This document shows, piece by piece, positions 53,256-62,713 of a stretch of DNA of 64,000 nt. The DNA lies in NCBI GenBank assembly GCA_963829485.1, contig CAWHIK010000004.1, positions 62,001 to 126,000 on the forward strand, in the 5' to 3' direction. The position numbers and the translations under genes were made by a program. Each line of letters starts with the position of its first letter. Positions within the stretch are counted from its first letter, which is position 1. Under the pieces are notes generated by a model. That model did no database searches. It saw only the letters and a program-made list of their open reading frames with translations, and was not told the origin of the DNA. The stretch comes from JBGPQJ01 sp963829485 (GTDB lineage: Bacteria; Chloroflexota; Anaerolineae; Anaerolineales; Villigracilaceae).

Positions 53256-53453
53256 GTCAAATGGTGGAGCGTGCCAGATTGCTCCATATAGGCGAGCAGG
53301 TTCAAGTGCCTAATATTACCTTAAAATTGCCCGACTTACCTTAGATTTTAACGAATATTAATAAACCTCGAGACCGAATTTCGTCGGACGGAAAATTTCG
53401 ATCCCTTTCGCCACATCCTAAGTAGCTGGTAGATCGGCTCCAGAAGGATCACA

Positions 53454-55629
53454 ATGAGAAATCGTTCCTTATTCAATAATGACTGGCTTTATTCCCCCGA
53501 CCGGTTGGGCATGGATGCTGCTGACGAACAATTCATGTCCATCACGATTCCGCATACCAACAAGATCTTCCCGCACAATAATTTTGACAATCGGGATTAC
53601 CAGTTTATCTCAACCTATCGGAAACGTTTCACTTACTCGATCCCGGACGAAAAGCAATTGGTATTCCTTGAGTTTGACGGGGTCATGCTGGCCTGTACAT
53701 TACATTTGAACGGGAAGTTGATTGGAGAACATTTGGGTGGGTTTGCCCCATTTTCCATGAACATCACCGATTTTCTACGAGATGGAGAGAATGTCCTGAC
53801 GGTCTACGTTGACTCCACTGAGAGAAAAGATATCCCGCCTTTCGGCCATCTGGTCGACTACTTGACCTTCGGTGGAATCTACAGGGACGTTCATCTGACC
53901 TGCGTGGATCCAACTTTCATCGAGAATATCTTTATCCGAACAGGACACGTGTTGGATAATCCCAAGCTGGAATGTGTCATCAGACTGAATTGTGTTGTTC
54001 CTCAACTGAAGCTTGCGGCTATATTGCTAGATCAACTTGGAAATGAACTGGCTGTAACGAATGGTTAGTCGAAAAGGAAACCACAACACTAAAATTCGAT
54101 TCCCTGCCTGGAAATTGATTTATGGACATTGGATGATCCGGTACTTTATTCAATCAAAGTGATCTTGTTGCTGGACGGAACTGCGATCGATGCCACCTCG
54201 TCCCGATTTGGATTTCGTGAAGCCAGCTTCCGTCCGGACGGCGGTTTTTATCTGAACGGGCAGCGTGTTAAATTGATTGGATTGGACCGCCACCAGACCT
54301 ATCCTTACATCGGCGCGGCTGCGCCATCCCGGCTGCAGCGCCTGGATGCCGACATCCTCAAGTATGAGCTGGCATGCAATATTGTCCGCACCTCCCATTA
54401 CCCGCAGTCTCCGCATTTTCTCGATCGATGTGACGAGATCGGTTTGTTGGTCTTCGAGGAAATCACCGGATGGCAGCATATTGGGGATCAGGCTTGGCAG
54501 GATATATGCCTGGCATGAATTGAAAACCATGATCGAACGTGACCGGAATCACGCCTCCATAATTTTGTGGGGAGTTCGGGTTAACGAGTCTGTGTGATAA
54601 TGACCCATTTTATTTCCGTACCAACGCGCTCGCCCATGAGACCGATCCCACGCGACAGACCGGCGGGGTGCGCTGCTTCCGGGAAAGCTCGTTCCTCGAA
54701 GATGTTTTTACCTATAATGATTTCTCCAATGGTGTTTTGGAACCCAACCATCAGCCTTATCTGATCACAGAATTTGCCGGTCACATGTTCCCCACGAAAT
54801 CCTGGGATCACGAAGAGCGACTGGTCGATCATGCACTGTTGCATGCCGGAATTCACAATTCGCAACTTGGCAATGGGAAAATCTCCGGTGCGATCGGATG
54901 GTGTGCCTATGACTACAACACCCATATTGAATTTGGATCGGGCGACCGTATTTGTTACCACGGTGTCATGGATATATATCGTTTACCCAAATGGGCGGCC
55001 TATTTTTACAAGAGCCAGCTGCCCCCATCTAAGCAGATTGTTCTCCAACCTGCCACGCATTGGACCTTGGGAGATCGTTCCGGGGGTGGGATCAACCGGT
55101 TAACTATTTTCAGCAACTGTGACGAGGTTGAAGTGACGATCGGCGAGATCGAGGTCGGGAGGTTTGAACCTGATCGGGATGCCTATCCCAACCTACTTCA
55201 TCCACCGTTCACCATCCTGGGATTGGACCGTTTTACCGCCTGGGGACAGAGACAATTCTATGACCTGCACCTGACAGGCTACATCGAGGGAAAGCCCGTC
55301 GCCGAACACTGGATCTCCAGCAACCGCGTTCCGCAGCGTTTGGAACTCTCCACCGATACGGATCGACTCTCACGCGGATGGCGCAGATATGACACGCTTG
55401 ATTTTTCGCATTACAGACCAATACGGCAATCCTCTTCCATACGCGACCAAGGTGGTGACCTTCGAACTGGAAGGGGAGGCTGAATTGATTGGCGAAAATC
55501 CGTTTCCGCTGATCGGGGGGCAGGCAGCGCTGTTTGTAAAGGCGCGCCACCAGGCAGGCAGGTAATATTCGTGCTCATGCCCCGGGATTGCCCAGCGCAT
55601 CGATTGCATTGGAGATTATCTCCGCTTAG
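53454..55629 (+). pseudogene. GH2 beta-galactosidase-like enzyme with several frameshifts
   Basis: Successive frames rebuild a GH2 enzyme of about 720 residues. The N-terminal sugar-binding domain has LFNNDWLYSPDRLG and LHLNGKLIGEHLGGFAPFSM, then GQRVKLIGLDRHQTYPYIG, and the acid/base Glu appears in IILWGVRVNES. The nucleophile Glu is in QPYLITEFAGHMFPTKSWD. The C-terminal part ends in LPSASIALEIISA (stop 55627-55629). Shifts lie near 54066, 54505, 54597 and 55385. There is no signal peptide, so it should act in the cytosol on imported galacto-oligosaccharides, as GanB does in B. subtilis, although GanB belongs to GH42. An AGAAGGA ribosome site precedes the ATG. Confidence 0.78.
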
Positions 55630-55689
55630 GATAAAAGGTTTTGCTTTCAAAAGATATGATGGCGCTTAAGAAAATTAGGATAATCATAT

Positions 55690-56770
55690 ATGTCCAAAGA
55701 CAGGATCATTACGCAAAAAGATGTGGCCGAACGGGCTGGGGTATCTCGAGGCGTGGTCTCTTATGTGATCAATAACGGTCCCCGCGAAGTTGCCCCAGAA
55801 ACACGGGATCGCGTTTTGGCGGCAATTCACGATCTGGAATATCGACCCAACAAACATGCCCAACGCCTGAAGCGCGGTGGACGCCCGGCTTATAAATTGC
55901 TGGGAATTGTTGCCGGGGGGCAGTCTTCAACGTTCTCGAAAGACCCTATTACAACATCATACTGGCTGGCTTGTTTGAAGAGGCTCACCGTCTTGGACAA
56001 GAAATCCGTTTTTTCAGTTTCTTCGAAGCATTGACCGATCCGGTATTCTTTAATAAGAACATTCATAGAGATGAGATCTCATCCTTGATCCTCATCCTCC
56101 CGTCTATGATCACCACCAATCCCGATTACGTGGAAATTCTCGAGCTAATCGGTGAACGGGTCGATAATGTGGTTTGTTTGGAGGAGCCGATCAAAGAGTG
56201 GCCTACGGTTATTTTCGATAGAGCCATGGCAGCCCGTCAGGCGGTCGAACATCTTATCAACCTGGGACATCGACGAATAGCTTTTCTGGCTATTCAGGAT
56301 GCGCGATTGACCGGATACAAACAAACTCTGTTGGACCACAATCTGCCTTATGACGAAAGGCTGATTTTCACCCCTGACTCAGCAAATATCTTATCGTCCG
56401 CGTATGATGCGACTGTGGAATCATTCAATTGCAACCACGACCTACTGCGATTTTTGCTGCGAATGATGAAAGCGCGATCAGCGCAATCGCTGCACTGCAT
56501 GATCACAGTATCCGAGTGCCTCAGGATATTGCCGTTGTATCCATCGATAATATCGGTATATCTGGAATGATCCGGCCAAGCCTTACGACGGTGGATGTTC
56601 CCAAAAAGCAAATGGCGGCTTACGCGTTGCAGATTTTATTGCTTCACGAACAGTTCAAAGGCCAACAGCCTGCCTCGATTGTGCTCCCTACTGAATTAAT
56701 CATTCAGAGAATCTTGCGGTGCAAGAATGACCACAAGATAAGTGATGACTCACAGGTCTGGCAGGACTAG
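55690..56770 (+). pseudogene. LacI-family transcriptional regulator with two frameshifts
   Basis: The three frames together give about 358 residues. The N-terminal helix-turn-helix and hinge are clear: ITQKDVAERAGVSRGVVSYV, INNGPREVAPETRDRVLAAI and YRPNKHAQRLKRG. The periplasmic-binding-like core continues after a shift near 55945 (ILILPSMITTNPDYVEILEL; AVEHLINLGHRRIAFLAIQD) and after another near 56425 (PTAIFAANDESAISAIAALH; VPQDIAVVSIDNIGISGMI). It should bind TCAAC-N4-GTTGA-type sites such as 53197-53210 and release them on sensing a galactan-derived sugar. It lies 60 bases after the GH2 gene on the same strand. Confidence 0.82.
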
Positions 56771-56777
56771 AAAAAAG

Positions 56778-56812
56778 ATAACAGGATGCAAAAATAATTC
56801 GCATCCTGTTAT
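56778..56812. terminator. Terminator hairpin between lacI-like and eno genes
   Basis: ATAACAGGATGC (56778-56789) pairs perfectly with GCATCCTGTTAT (56801-56812). A-rich sequence precedes it on the plus strand, so it suits the converging eno transcript as well. Confidence 0.75.
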
Positions 56813-56834
56813 TGGTAAAAAAATGGTATGTCTA

Positions 56835-58130
56835 TTACCGTAGAATTGCCTGCCATCCAGCATACTTGGACGTTGAGCCTAATTCTGCCTCGATGCGGAG
56901 CAGCTGATTGTACTTTGCCACCCGATCGGATCGAGCAGGAGCGCCGGTCTTGATTTGTCCCATATTCAAGGCGACCGCAAGGTCAGCGATGGTCGAATCT
57001 TCGGTCTCGCCGGAGCGATGCGAAGTGACTGCGCGCCAGCCTGCGCGATGGCAGGTCTCGACCGCCTCAATGGTTTCAGTGAGTGTCCCGATCTGGTTAA
57101 GTTTTACAAGCAGAGCGTTCGCTGCCTTTTCCTTGATCCCTTTCCTCACACGTTCCGGATTGGTCACAAGCAGGTCGTCGCCAACGATCTGGATCTTATC
57201 GCCCAGTTCCTTGACCATCAACTTCCAGGATTCCCAGTCATCCTGCGCCAATCCATCCTCGATGGACACAATGGGGTATTGGTTAACCCAGTTCTTCCAG
57301 AAATCAACCATCTGGGGACCGGTAAGCTTTTTGCCTTCTTTTCTCAGATTGTAGGTCTTGGTTTCTTCTTCGTACAATTCTGAAGCAGCGGGATCGAGCG
57401 CGATGGCAACATCTTGATTTAAACCTGCCTTGAAACCGGCTTTTTCGATAGCTTCCAGGATGACTTCAACCGCTTCGTTATTTGCCTTGAGCGCGGGTGC
57501 GTAACCGCCCTCATCCCCGACCAGTGTCGCATACCCCTTGGCTTTGAGGACCGCTTTGAGCGAGTGATATATTTCCGCCCCCCAGCGCAAGCCTTCTGCA
57601 AAGGATGGCGCGCCGAATGGCATCACCATGAACTCTTGCGCGTCAGTGGACTGCCAACCGGTGTGCGCGCCACCGTTCAGGATGTTCAACATGGGAACGG
57701 GCAGTACGTGTGCATACACACCGCCGATGTAGCGGTAAAGGGGCATCCCGAGCGAATTCGCGGCTGCCTTTGCAACTGCGAGGCTGACTCCGAGCGTGGC
57801 ATTTGCTCCCAGCTTGGATTTGTTGGCGGTGCCATCCAATTCGAGGAGGGCAAGGTCAATGCCTCGCTGGTCGGTTGCGTCCCACCCGAACAACTCATCG
57901 GAAACGAGGCTGTTGACATTCTCGACAGCCTTCAGGACTCCTTTGCCCAGGTAACGCTTCTTGTCCCCATCCCGTAATTCCAATGCTTCGTGGATTCCGG
58001 TCGAAGCGCCGGATGGAACCGCGGCTCGACCCCAGGCGCCATCCGCAAGTATCACCTCGACTTCGACAGTTGGATTTCCCCGCGAATCCAGGACTTCTTG
58101 ACTGGCGATCGACTCAATAGTTGTATCCAT
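56835..58130 (-). CDS. eno: Enolase
   Basis: A 431-residue glycolytic enzyme, intact. It converts 2-phosphoglycerate to PEP with two Mg ions. Motifs are ASQEVLDSRGNPTVEVEVIL at the start, SGASTGIHEALELRDGDKKR, GGAHTGWQSTDAQEFMVMPF, the metal Asp in VSIEDGLAQDDWESWK, LVKLNQIGTLTETIEA and TSHRSGETEDSTIADLAVAL. Length is typical. It is the only gene of its transcription unit. Together with ppdK at 27.8 kb it covers two steps around PEP. Confidence 0.98.
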   Translation of the reverse strand: MDTTIESIASQEVLDSRGNPTVEVEVILADGAWGRAAVPSGASTGIHEALELRDGDKKRYLGKGVLKAVENVNSLVSDELFGWDATDQRGIDLALLELDGTANKSKLGANATLGVSLAVAKAAANSLGMPLYRYIGGVYAHVLPVPMLNILNGGAHTGWQSTDAQEFMVMPFGAPSFAEGLRWGAEIYHSLKAVLKAKGYATLVGDEGGYAPALKANNEAVEVILEAIEKAGFKAGLNQDVAIALDPAASELYEEETKTYNLRKEGKKLTGPQMVDFWKNWVNQYPIVSIEDGLAQDDWESWKLMVKELGDKIQIVGDDLLVTNPERVRKGIKEKAANALLVKLNQIGTLTETIEAVETCHRAGWRAVTSHRSGETEDSTIADLAVALNMGQIKTGAPARSDRVAKYNQLLRIEAELGSTSKYAGWQAILR

Positions 58131-58304
58131 TTACTTTTCTCCTTGTATTAAAATGATTGCACACGACAAAACCAATAAAGTATAACTGATTTTTCCTTCA
58201 TGCATATAAGAACTGGTTCGGTTTGGTAAAATTAGTATTGTGTTCTGAAGCGTCCCGGAGATATTGATGAAAAACGATATAAGAAATGAGCGTGATCGGC
58301 CGCG

Positions 58305-58966
58305 ATGATCGCCAGATATGTATTTCACGAAACCATGCTGCGAAAGGTCGCGGTAGCAGTGATTGGGACGATCGCTTAAGGCGTTCATGCAGATGCACGT
58401 CGAAGGATTGGAGAATTTGCCCGGGAGTGGAGCGGTCGTTTTAGCTTCAAACCATCTTTCGAATTTAGATGTGTTTCCCATGCAGCTGGCTTTGCCTCGC
58501 CCGTTGTTCTTTATGGGCAAGGCAGAACTATTCAAGATCCAGTTTTGGGTTGGTTTTTTCGTCAACTGGGAGGGTTCCCTGTCCAGCGAGGGGTCAGTGA
58601 TCAATGGGCATTGAACCATGCCAGAAAAGTCCTGGATGAAGGGCTGATCCTTGCCATGTTCCCGGAAGGGACCAGATCCAAAAGGGAAGGGCTTATCCGT
58701 AGCCAAGACCGGTGCGGCCAGGCTGGCCATTGAAAAGAAGTGCCGATTATTCCCGTTGCCCATTATGGCAGTGACGAGATCTTTACGAATTTTCCCCGCC
58801 GTGGACATGTCCATGTAGTCATCGCCAAGCCGATCTGGCTGAGAGTGATGACGACCCACTTTCATTAACCGATCGTGTTATGTTTTCGCTTGCAAATCTG
58901 CTGCCCAAGCAGATGAGAGGCGTGTATTCTGAAATCCCGACTGGTTTTAAAGATCTAGAGCGTTGA
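58305..58966 (+). pseudogene. plsC: 1-acyl-glycerol-3-phosphate acyltransferase (PlsC-like) with several frameshifts
   Basis: Fragments in different frames give a PlsC-type protein. They are IARYVFHETMLRKVAVAVIG, MQMHVEGLENLPGSGAVVLA, the catalytic NHLSNLD (the NHx4D box), then RQLGGFPVQRGVSDQWALNH, the FPEGTRSK box, VAHYGSDEIFTNFPRRGHVH, and a C-terminus FSLANLLPKQMRGVYSEIPT ending at the TGA at 58964-58966. Shifts lie near 58375, 58560, 58690, 58730 and 58845. The enzyme adds the second acyl chain in phospholipid synthesis at the membrane. The 3' end overlaps the pyrG stop by about 20 bases on the other strand. Whether this is real decay or poor sequence is unclear. Confidence 0.72.
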
Positions 58967-60618
58967 CCTTATTAATTAAGATACGCTGCGTTTCCTGATG
59001 GCTTTTCTTGATCCCGGATTTCTCCCTGGCAGCTTTCACCAAACCTACAAATAGCGGGTGCGCGCGGTTGGGTCTGGAAAGGAACTCCGGGTGAAACTGG
59101 CTGGCCACCATGTAGGGATGGTCTGCCAATTCGGCGATTTCGACCAGCCTGCCATCCGGTGAAACACCTGAAAAAACCATCCCGTGCTTTTCAAATTCCT
59201 CCCGGTAGGCGTTGTTGAATTCAAAGCGGTGCCGATGACGTTCCTCGACGTGGGATACGTCGTAGGCAGCTGCAGCCTTGCTTCCCGGCAGCAGCGCGCA
59301 GGGATACAACCCCAGCCGCATTGTTCCTCCCATGTCTGTAATCGAGCGTTGATCGAGCATCAGGTCGATCACTGGCGCGGTAGTGCCCTTGTCGAACTCC
59401 GTTGAGTTGGCATCTTCCAGTCCCATAACATTTCTGGCAAACTCGATGCACATCAATTGCATTCCAAGGCATAAACCGAGATAAGGGATTTTGTTTTCCC
59501 GGGCAAATTTTGCCGCGATGATCTTCCCCTCGGTTCCCCGCGAGCCAAATCCGCCAGGGACGATAATGCCGTGCGCCTGCTGGAGCACGTCCCAGCCTTT
59601 TCCTTTTTCCAGGTCGGAGGAATGAACCCAAAGGATCTGGATTTCAACTCCTGATGCGAGGGCGGCGTGTTTGAGCGATTCCCTGACTGACATGTAGGCA
59701 TCATGCAGCTCCACATATTTTCCAACCAGCGCGATCTTGATCTCGGGCTTGGATTTTCTTACTTCAGCGACCAGTTTTTCCCAGGATTTCCAGTCCGGTT
59801 TTTGACGAGGCGTGAGACCAAGTTTCTCAACGACATATTCTCCAATCCCGGCTTTTTCGAGTAGCAAAGGGACTTCGTAAAGGACCTTCGTGGTGGTCAT
59901 CGGGACAACGGCTTTTTTCTCCACATCGCAGAAAAGGGCAATCTTGTCGCACAGATCGTCGGCGATGGGATGATCCGACCGGGCAATAATCATATTGGGG
60001 GAGATACCGATCGAGCGCAATTCGGCGACAGAGTGCTGCGTGGGCTTGGTCTTTAATTCGTCCGTCGCGCCGATGTAGGGCAGCCAGGTGACATGAATGA
60101 AAAAGGTGTTCTCGCGTCCGACCTCTGTTCTCAACTGCCTCAACGCTTCCAAGAATGGCAGTGACTTCGATATCGCCCACCGTCCCGCCGACTTCGACCA
60201 GGACGATATCCGCTTTCATGGCTTTCTCAACCAGGAGGATACGGCGTTTGATCTCATTGGTGATGTGCGGAATGACCTGGATAGTTCCCCCGAGATAATC
60301 TCCGCGGCGTTCCTTTTGAATTACTTCCGCGTAAACCTGACCGGTGGTGAAATTGCAGACTTTTCCCAGGCGGATATCGATGAAACGCTCATAGTGGCCG
60401 AGGTCGAGGTCGGTCTCAGCGCCATCGTCCAGCACGAATACTTCTCCATGCTGGTAGGGGGACATGGTGCCGGGATCGACGTTGATGTACGGATCAAGTT
60501 TTTGTACCGCGACAGAAAATCCACGCTGCTTCAGCACCCGCCCTAAGGCTGCTGCGGTAACGCCTTTTCCTACCGAACTCACGACTCCGCCTGTAAAAAA
60601 TATATATTTCGTGGTCAT
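58947..60618 (-). CDS. pyrG: CTP synthase (one-base insertion at about 60165)
   Basis: Two frames give a full CTP synthase of about 556 residues. It aminates UTP to CTP with ATP and glutamine. The synthase domain begins KYIFFTGGVVSSVGKGVTAA at ATG 60618, which has AGAGG upstream, and includes KLDPYINVDPGTMSPYQHGE. The glutaminase domain has the catalytic Cys in IPYLGLCLGMQLMCIEFARN and the His/Glu in QFHPEFLSRP. The shift falls after VGDIE: dropping the C at 60165 (plus strand) restores VGDIESLPFLEALRQLRTEV. CTP synthase is normally essential, so this lesion is very probably a sequence error. Confidence 0.93.
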
Positions 60619-60670
60619 TTCCACCTCTTTGAATTACTTCCATTAAGAGTTGAGCTGCCATTTAATAGCG

Positions 60671-60707
60671 AAGTGGGGAGGGTGCTTTGTCAGCGCCCTC
60701 CCCACTT
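60671..60707 (-). terminator. Hairpin between the roadblock gene and pyrG
   Basis: AAGTGGGGAGGGTGCT (60671-60686) pairs with 60692-60707 with one G-T pair. The T-run after it on the minus strand is weak. It may be a partial terminator or attenuator upstream of pyrG. Confidence 0.5.
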
Positions 60708-60751
60708 GGGTAGACGAATTGCTGCTTGACGGGGTTGTTGGATTATCGGTC

Positions 60752-61126
60752 TCATCCCACCAGTTTTAGCAAATCTTCCGCAGCACGGCGCATCTCGAGG
60801 AAGATCAATCCCAGCTTGGCTTCCTGCCTGGCCAGGGCGGTGAGAACCGCTTCGTCGCCGACAGCCGTCAGTACGATGAACCCTTTGGTACCCTTGATGT
60901 AAACCTGTTCGAGCGACCCGCGTCCCAGTTCGGTGGCGATCCTTTCGCCTAAAGACAGCATGGCAGCCGACATGGCTGAAACGCGGTCCTCTTCGACTTC
61001 GGCGGGCAAGGCGGATGCCATGATGAGCCCATCGACGGACACTACGGCTGAGGCTTCGATGTCGGGAGATGCAGCCTGCATTGCTCGCAGGCGATCCACC
61101 ATTTGTTGGCTGCGGGATTTACTCAT
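60752..61126 (-). CDS. Roadblock/LC7-domain protein (MglB-like)
   Basis: A 124-residue protein made of a single roadblock/LC7 fold: VDRLRAMQAASPDIEASAVV at the start, VSVDGLIMASALPAEVEEDR, LGRGSLEQVYIKGTKGFIVL and ALARQEAKLGLIFLEMRRAA at the end. In bacteria such proteins act with small Ras-like GTPases, often as GAPs (MglB) in polarity or signalling. No GTPase gene is present in the window, so the partner must lie elsewhere. The gene lies upstream of pyrG with a hairpin between them. Confidence 0.88.
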   Translation of the reverse strand: MSKSRSQQMVDRLRAMQAASPDIEASAVVSVDGLIMASALPAEVEEDRVSAMSAAMLSLGERIATELGRGSLEQVYIKGTKGFIVLTAVGDEAVLTALARQEAKLGLIFLEMRRAAEDLLKLVG

Positions 61127-61330
61127 TCAGAGCTCTCCGGGAAATTTGACTTGTGGAAAGTACCTTGAAATTATACGCCAAAAATATGAATGTGACCAAT
61201 GTTCGTTTTGGTAAATGGGACTATTTCCGGTGATTAGTTTACTACACTGCCGGCATTCGAGCCCGGATGATAAAAATCCTATTTCATGTTAGACTTAACG
61301 ATTGCATCATTGCGATGGAGCGGAAAATAA
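61127..61330. other. Divergent intergenic region
   Basis: About 200 bases between the divergent roadblock and secreted-protein genes. It must hold both promoters, but no confident -35/-10 pair is seen. Confidence 0.4.
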
Positions 61331-62083
61331 GTGCTTCAGTTGGATAATAACCGTAAAATTGCAAGGAGTTGGATGATCCTACCTGCCCTCGTGCTGGTTT
61401 TTTCAGCATTTGTCCCAGCGATGGCTCTCGCCCAAGGGCAAAAATCCACCCCGACTTATACCGACACTCCTTCGGAAACTCCCACGGTGACGCCAACAGA
61501 TTCTCTAAATGTTTTCGAAACGCCGAACACACCCACGCCTGACCCTCAATTGATATATATTTCCATGCCTCTTGAAGGAAATGTTGTTCAAGGCGTGGTT
61601 AGCGTAACAGGGAAATCGGATGTAAATGGATTTTCGAGACATGAAGTCGAATTTTCGTACCAGCAAAATCCCACCGGGACCTGGTTTCTCCTGGCGCGAA
61701 GTGACCAGCCTGTCAGAAACGACCAACTGGCATTGTGGGACACTCGCGCCCTTACGGATGGTGATTATTCCATCAGGTTGAGGGTCTTTTTTACTGATGG
61801 CTCCTGGCGGGATGCAGTACTGACCCAAATAAAGGTGCGCAATTATTCTTCGACGGAGACAGCGGTTCCTTCACCCACCATGATGCTGGTGCCGACGTCC
61901 CTCCCGGCAAGGACAGCGACGATGTCAGCTACTCCCGAACCAACACCCACGCCATTACCGGAAAATGAGGCTGCCATTTCTTTGTCCCAGGTTTGGAGCA
62001 ATCTTGGCCGGGGAGCACTGGTGACTGCATTGATGTTTCTTGTTTTCGGCTTGATAATCCGTTCGCGTAAGAAGAGACCATGA
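61331..62083 (+). CDS. Secreted membrane-anchored protein with Thr-Pro linkers
   Basis: About 250 residues from GTG 61331, or 236 from ATG 61373, which has a better AAGGAG but a less basic leader. It has a signal peptide (ILPALVLVFSAFVPAMALAQ), a Thr/Pro-rich linker, and a beta-rich Ig-like domain (about 70-165: ISMPLEGNVVQGVVSVTGKS, ALTDGDYSIRLRVFFTDGSW). A second Pro/Thr linker and a C-terminal membrane helix ending RSRKKRP follow. It is thus exposed outside the cell and tethered at its C-terminus. Ligand and role are unknown. It overlaps no gene but stops one base before pth. Confidence 0.78.
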   Translation: MLQLDNNRKIARSWMILPALVLVFSAFVPAMALAQGQKSTPTYTDTPSETPTVTPTDSLNVFETPNTPTPDPQLIYISMPLEGNVVQGVVSVTGKSDVNGFSRHEVEFSYQQNPTGTWFLLARSDQPVRNDQLALWDTRALTDGDYSIRLRVFFTDGSWRDAVLTQIKVRNYSSTETAVPSPTMMLVPTSLPARTATMSATPEPTPTPLPENEAAISLSQVWSNLGRGALVTALMFLVFGLIIRSRKKRP

Positions 62084-62084
62084 G

Positions 62085-62672
62085 ATGACCGATAACCTGA
62101 CATTTCTCATCGTGGGGCTGGGCAATCCCGGTCGCGATTATAAAGAAAACCGGCATAATGTTGGATACATGCTGGTCGACCGTCTTGCGGTCCGTCTTAA
62201 CGCGCGGAATATGAAAGTTCAATCCAAGGCGATTGTCATTTCAACCCATTGGGAGGGATGCAAGCTTCTTTTAGCCAAGCCTCAAACCTACATGAATTTG
62301 TCCGGCACATCGATTCAGGGATTGCTCCATTTTTACAAACTGCCGCTTGATAACCTGCTTGTCGCTCACGATGACCTTGATCTGCCGTTTGGCGCACTTC
62401 GCATTCGACCCGGGGGTGGACCAGGAGGACAGAGGGGTGTGGAAGATACTATTTCCCGCCTTGGTACTCAGGATTTTGCCAGACTGCGCATAGGTATCGA
62501 TAGGCCGCCGGGCAGGATGGACCCTGCAAATTACGTATTGCAAGATTTTCCCTCACGTGACCTGATCGCCCTTTCACAGATTCTGGATCGGGCAGCAAAT
62601 TCTGCTCAAACGTGGATAAGAGAAGGATTGATCTCTGCCATGAATAAATTTAATGGCTCGATCATAATTTAA
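62085..62672 (+). CDS. pth: Peptidyl-tRNA hydrolase
   Basis: A 195-residue enzyme that frees tRNA from peptidyl-tRNA dropped by ribosomes. The opening FLIVGLGNPGRDYKENRHNV contains the catalytic His and the Asn of the NRHN box. LLAKPQTYMNLSGTSIQGLL holds the substrate Asn, and LLVAHDDLDLPFGALRIRPG the Asp pair. GGGPGGQRGVEDTISRLGTQ is also typical, with R in place of the common K. The C-terminus is somewhat longer than average. It begins one base after the previous stop, so the two genes are probably cotranscribed. Confidence 0.95.
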   Translation: MTDNLTFLIVGLGNPGRDYKENRHNVGYMLVDRLAVRLNARNMKVQSKAIVISTHWEGCKLLLAKPQTYMNLSGTSIQGLLHFYKLPLDNLLVAHDDLDLPFGALRIRPGGGPGGQRGVEDTISRLGTQDFARLRIGIDRPPGRMDPANYVLQDFPSRDLIALSQILDRAANSAQTWIREGLISAMNKFNGSIII

Positions 62673-62713
62673 ATTCGCATTTCACCTTCGTTTCGATAAC
62701 GACCTCTCGATTT

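Noticed and set aside
44046..56770. The sugar locus as a recent horizontal transfer
   Set aside because: The middle looks somewhat richer in G and C, but there is no integrase, flanking repeat or tRNA target, and the frameshifts confuse codon-usage reading.
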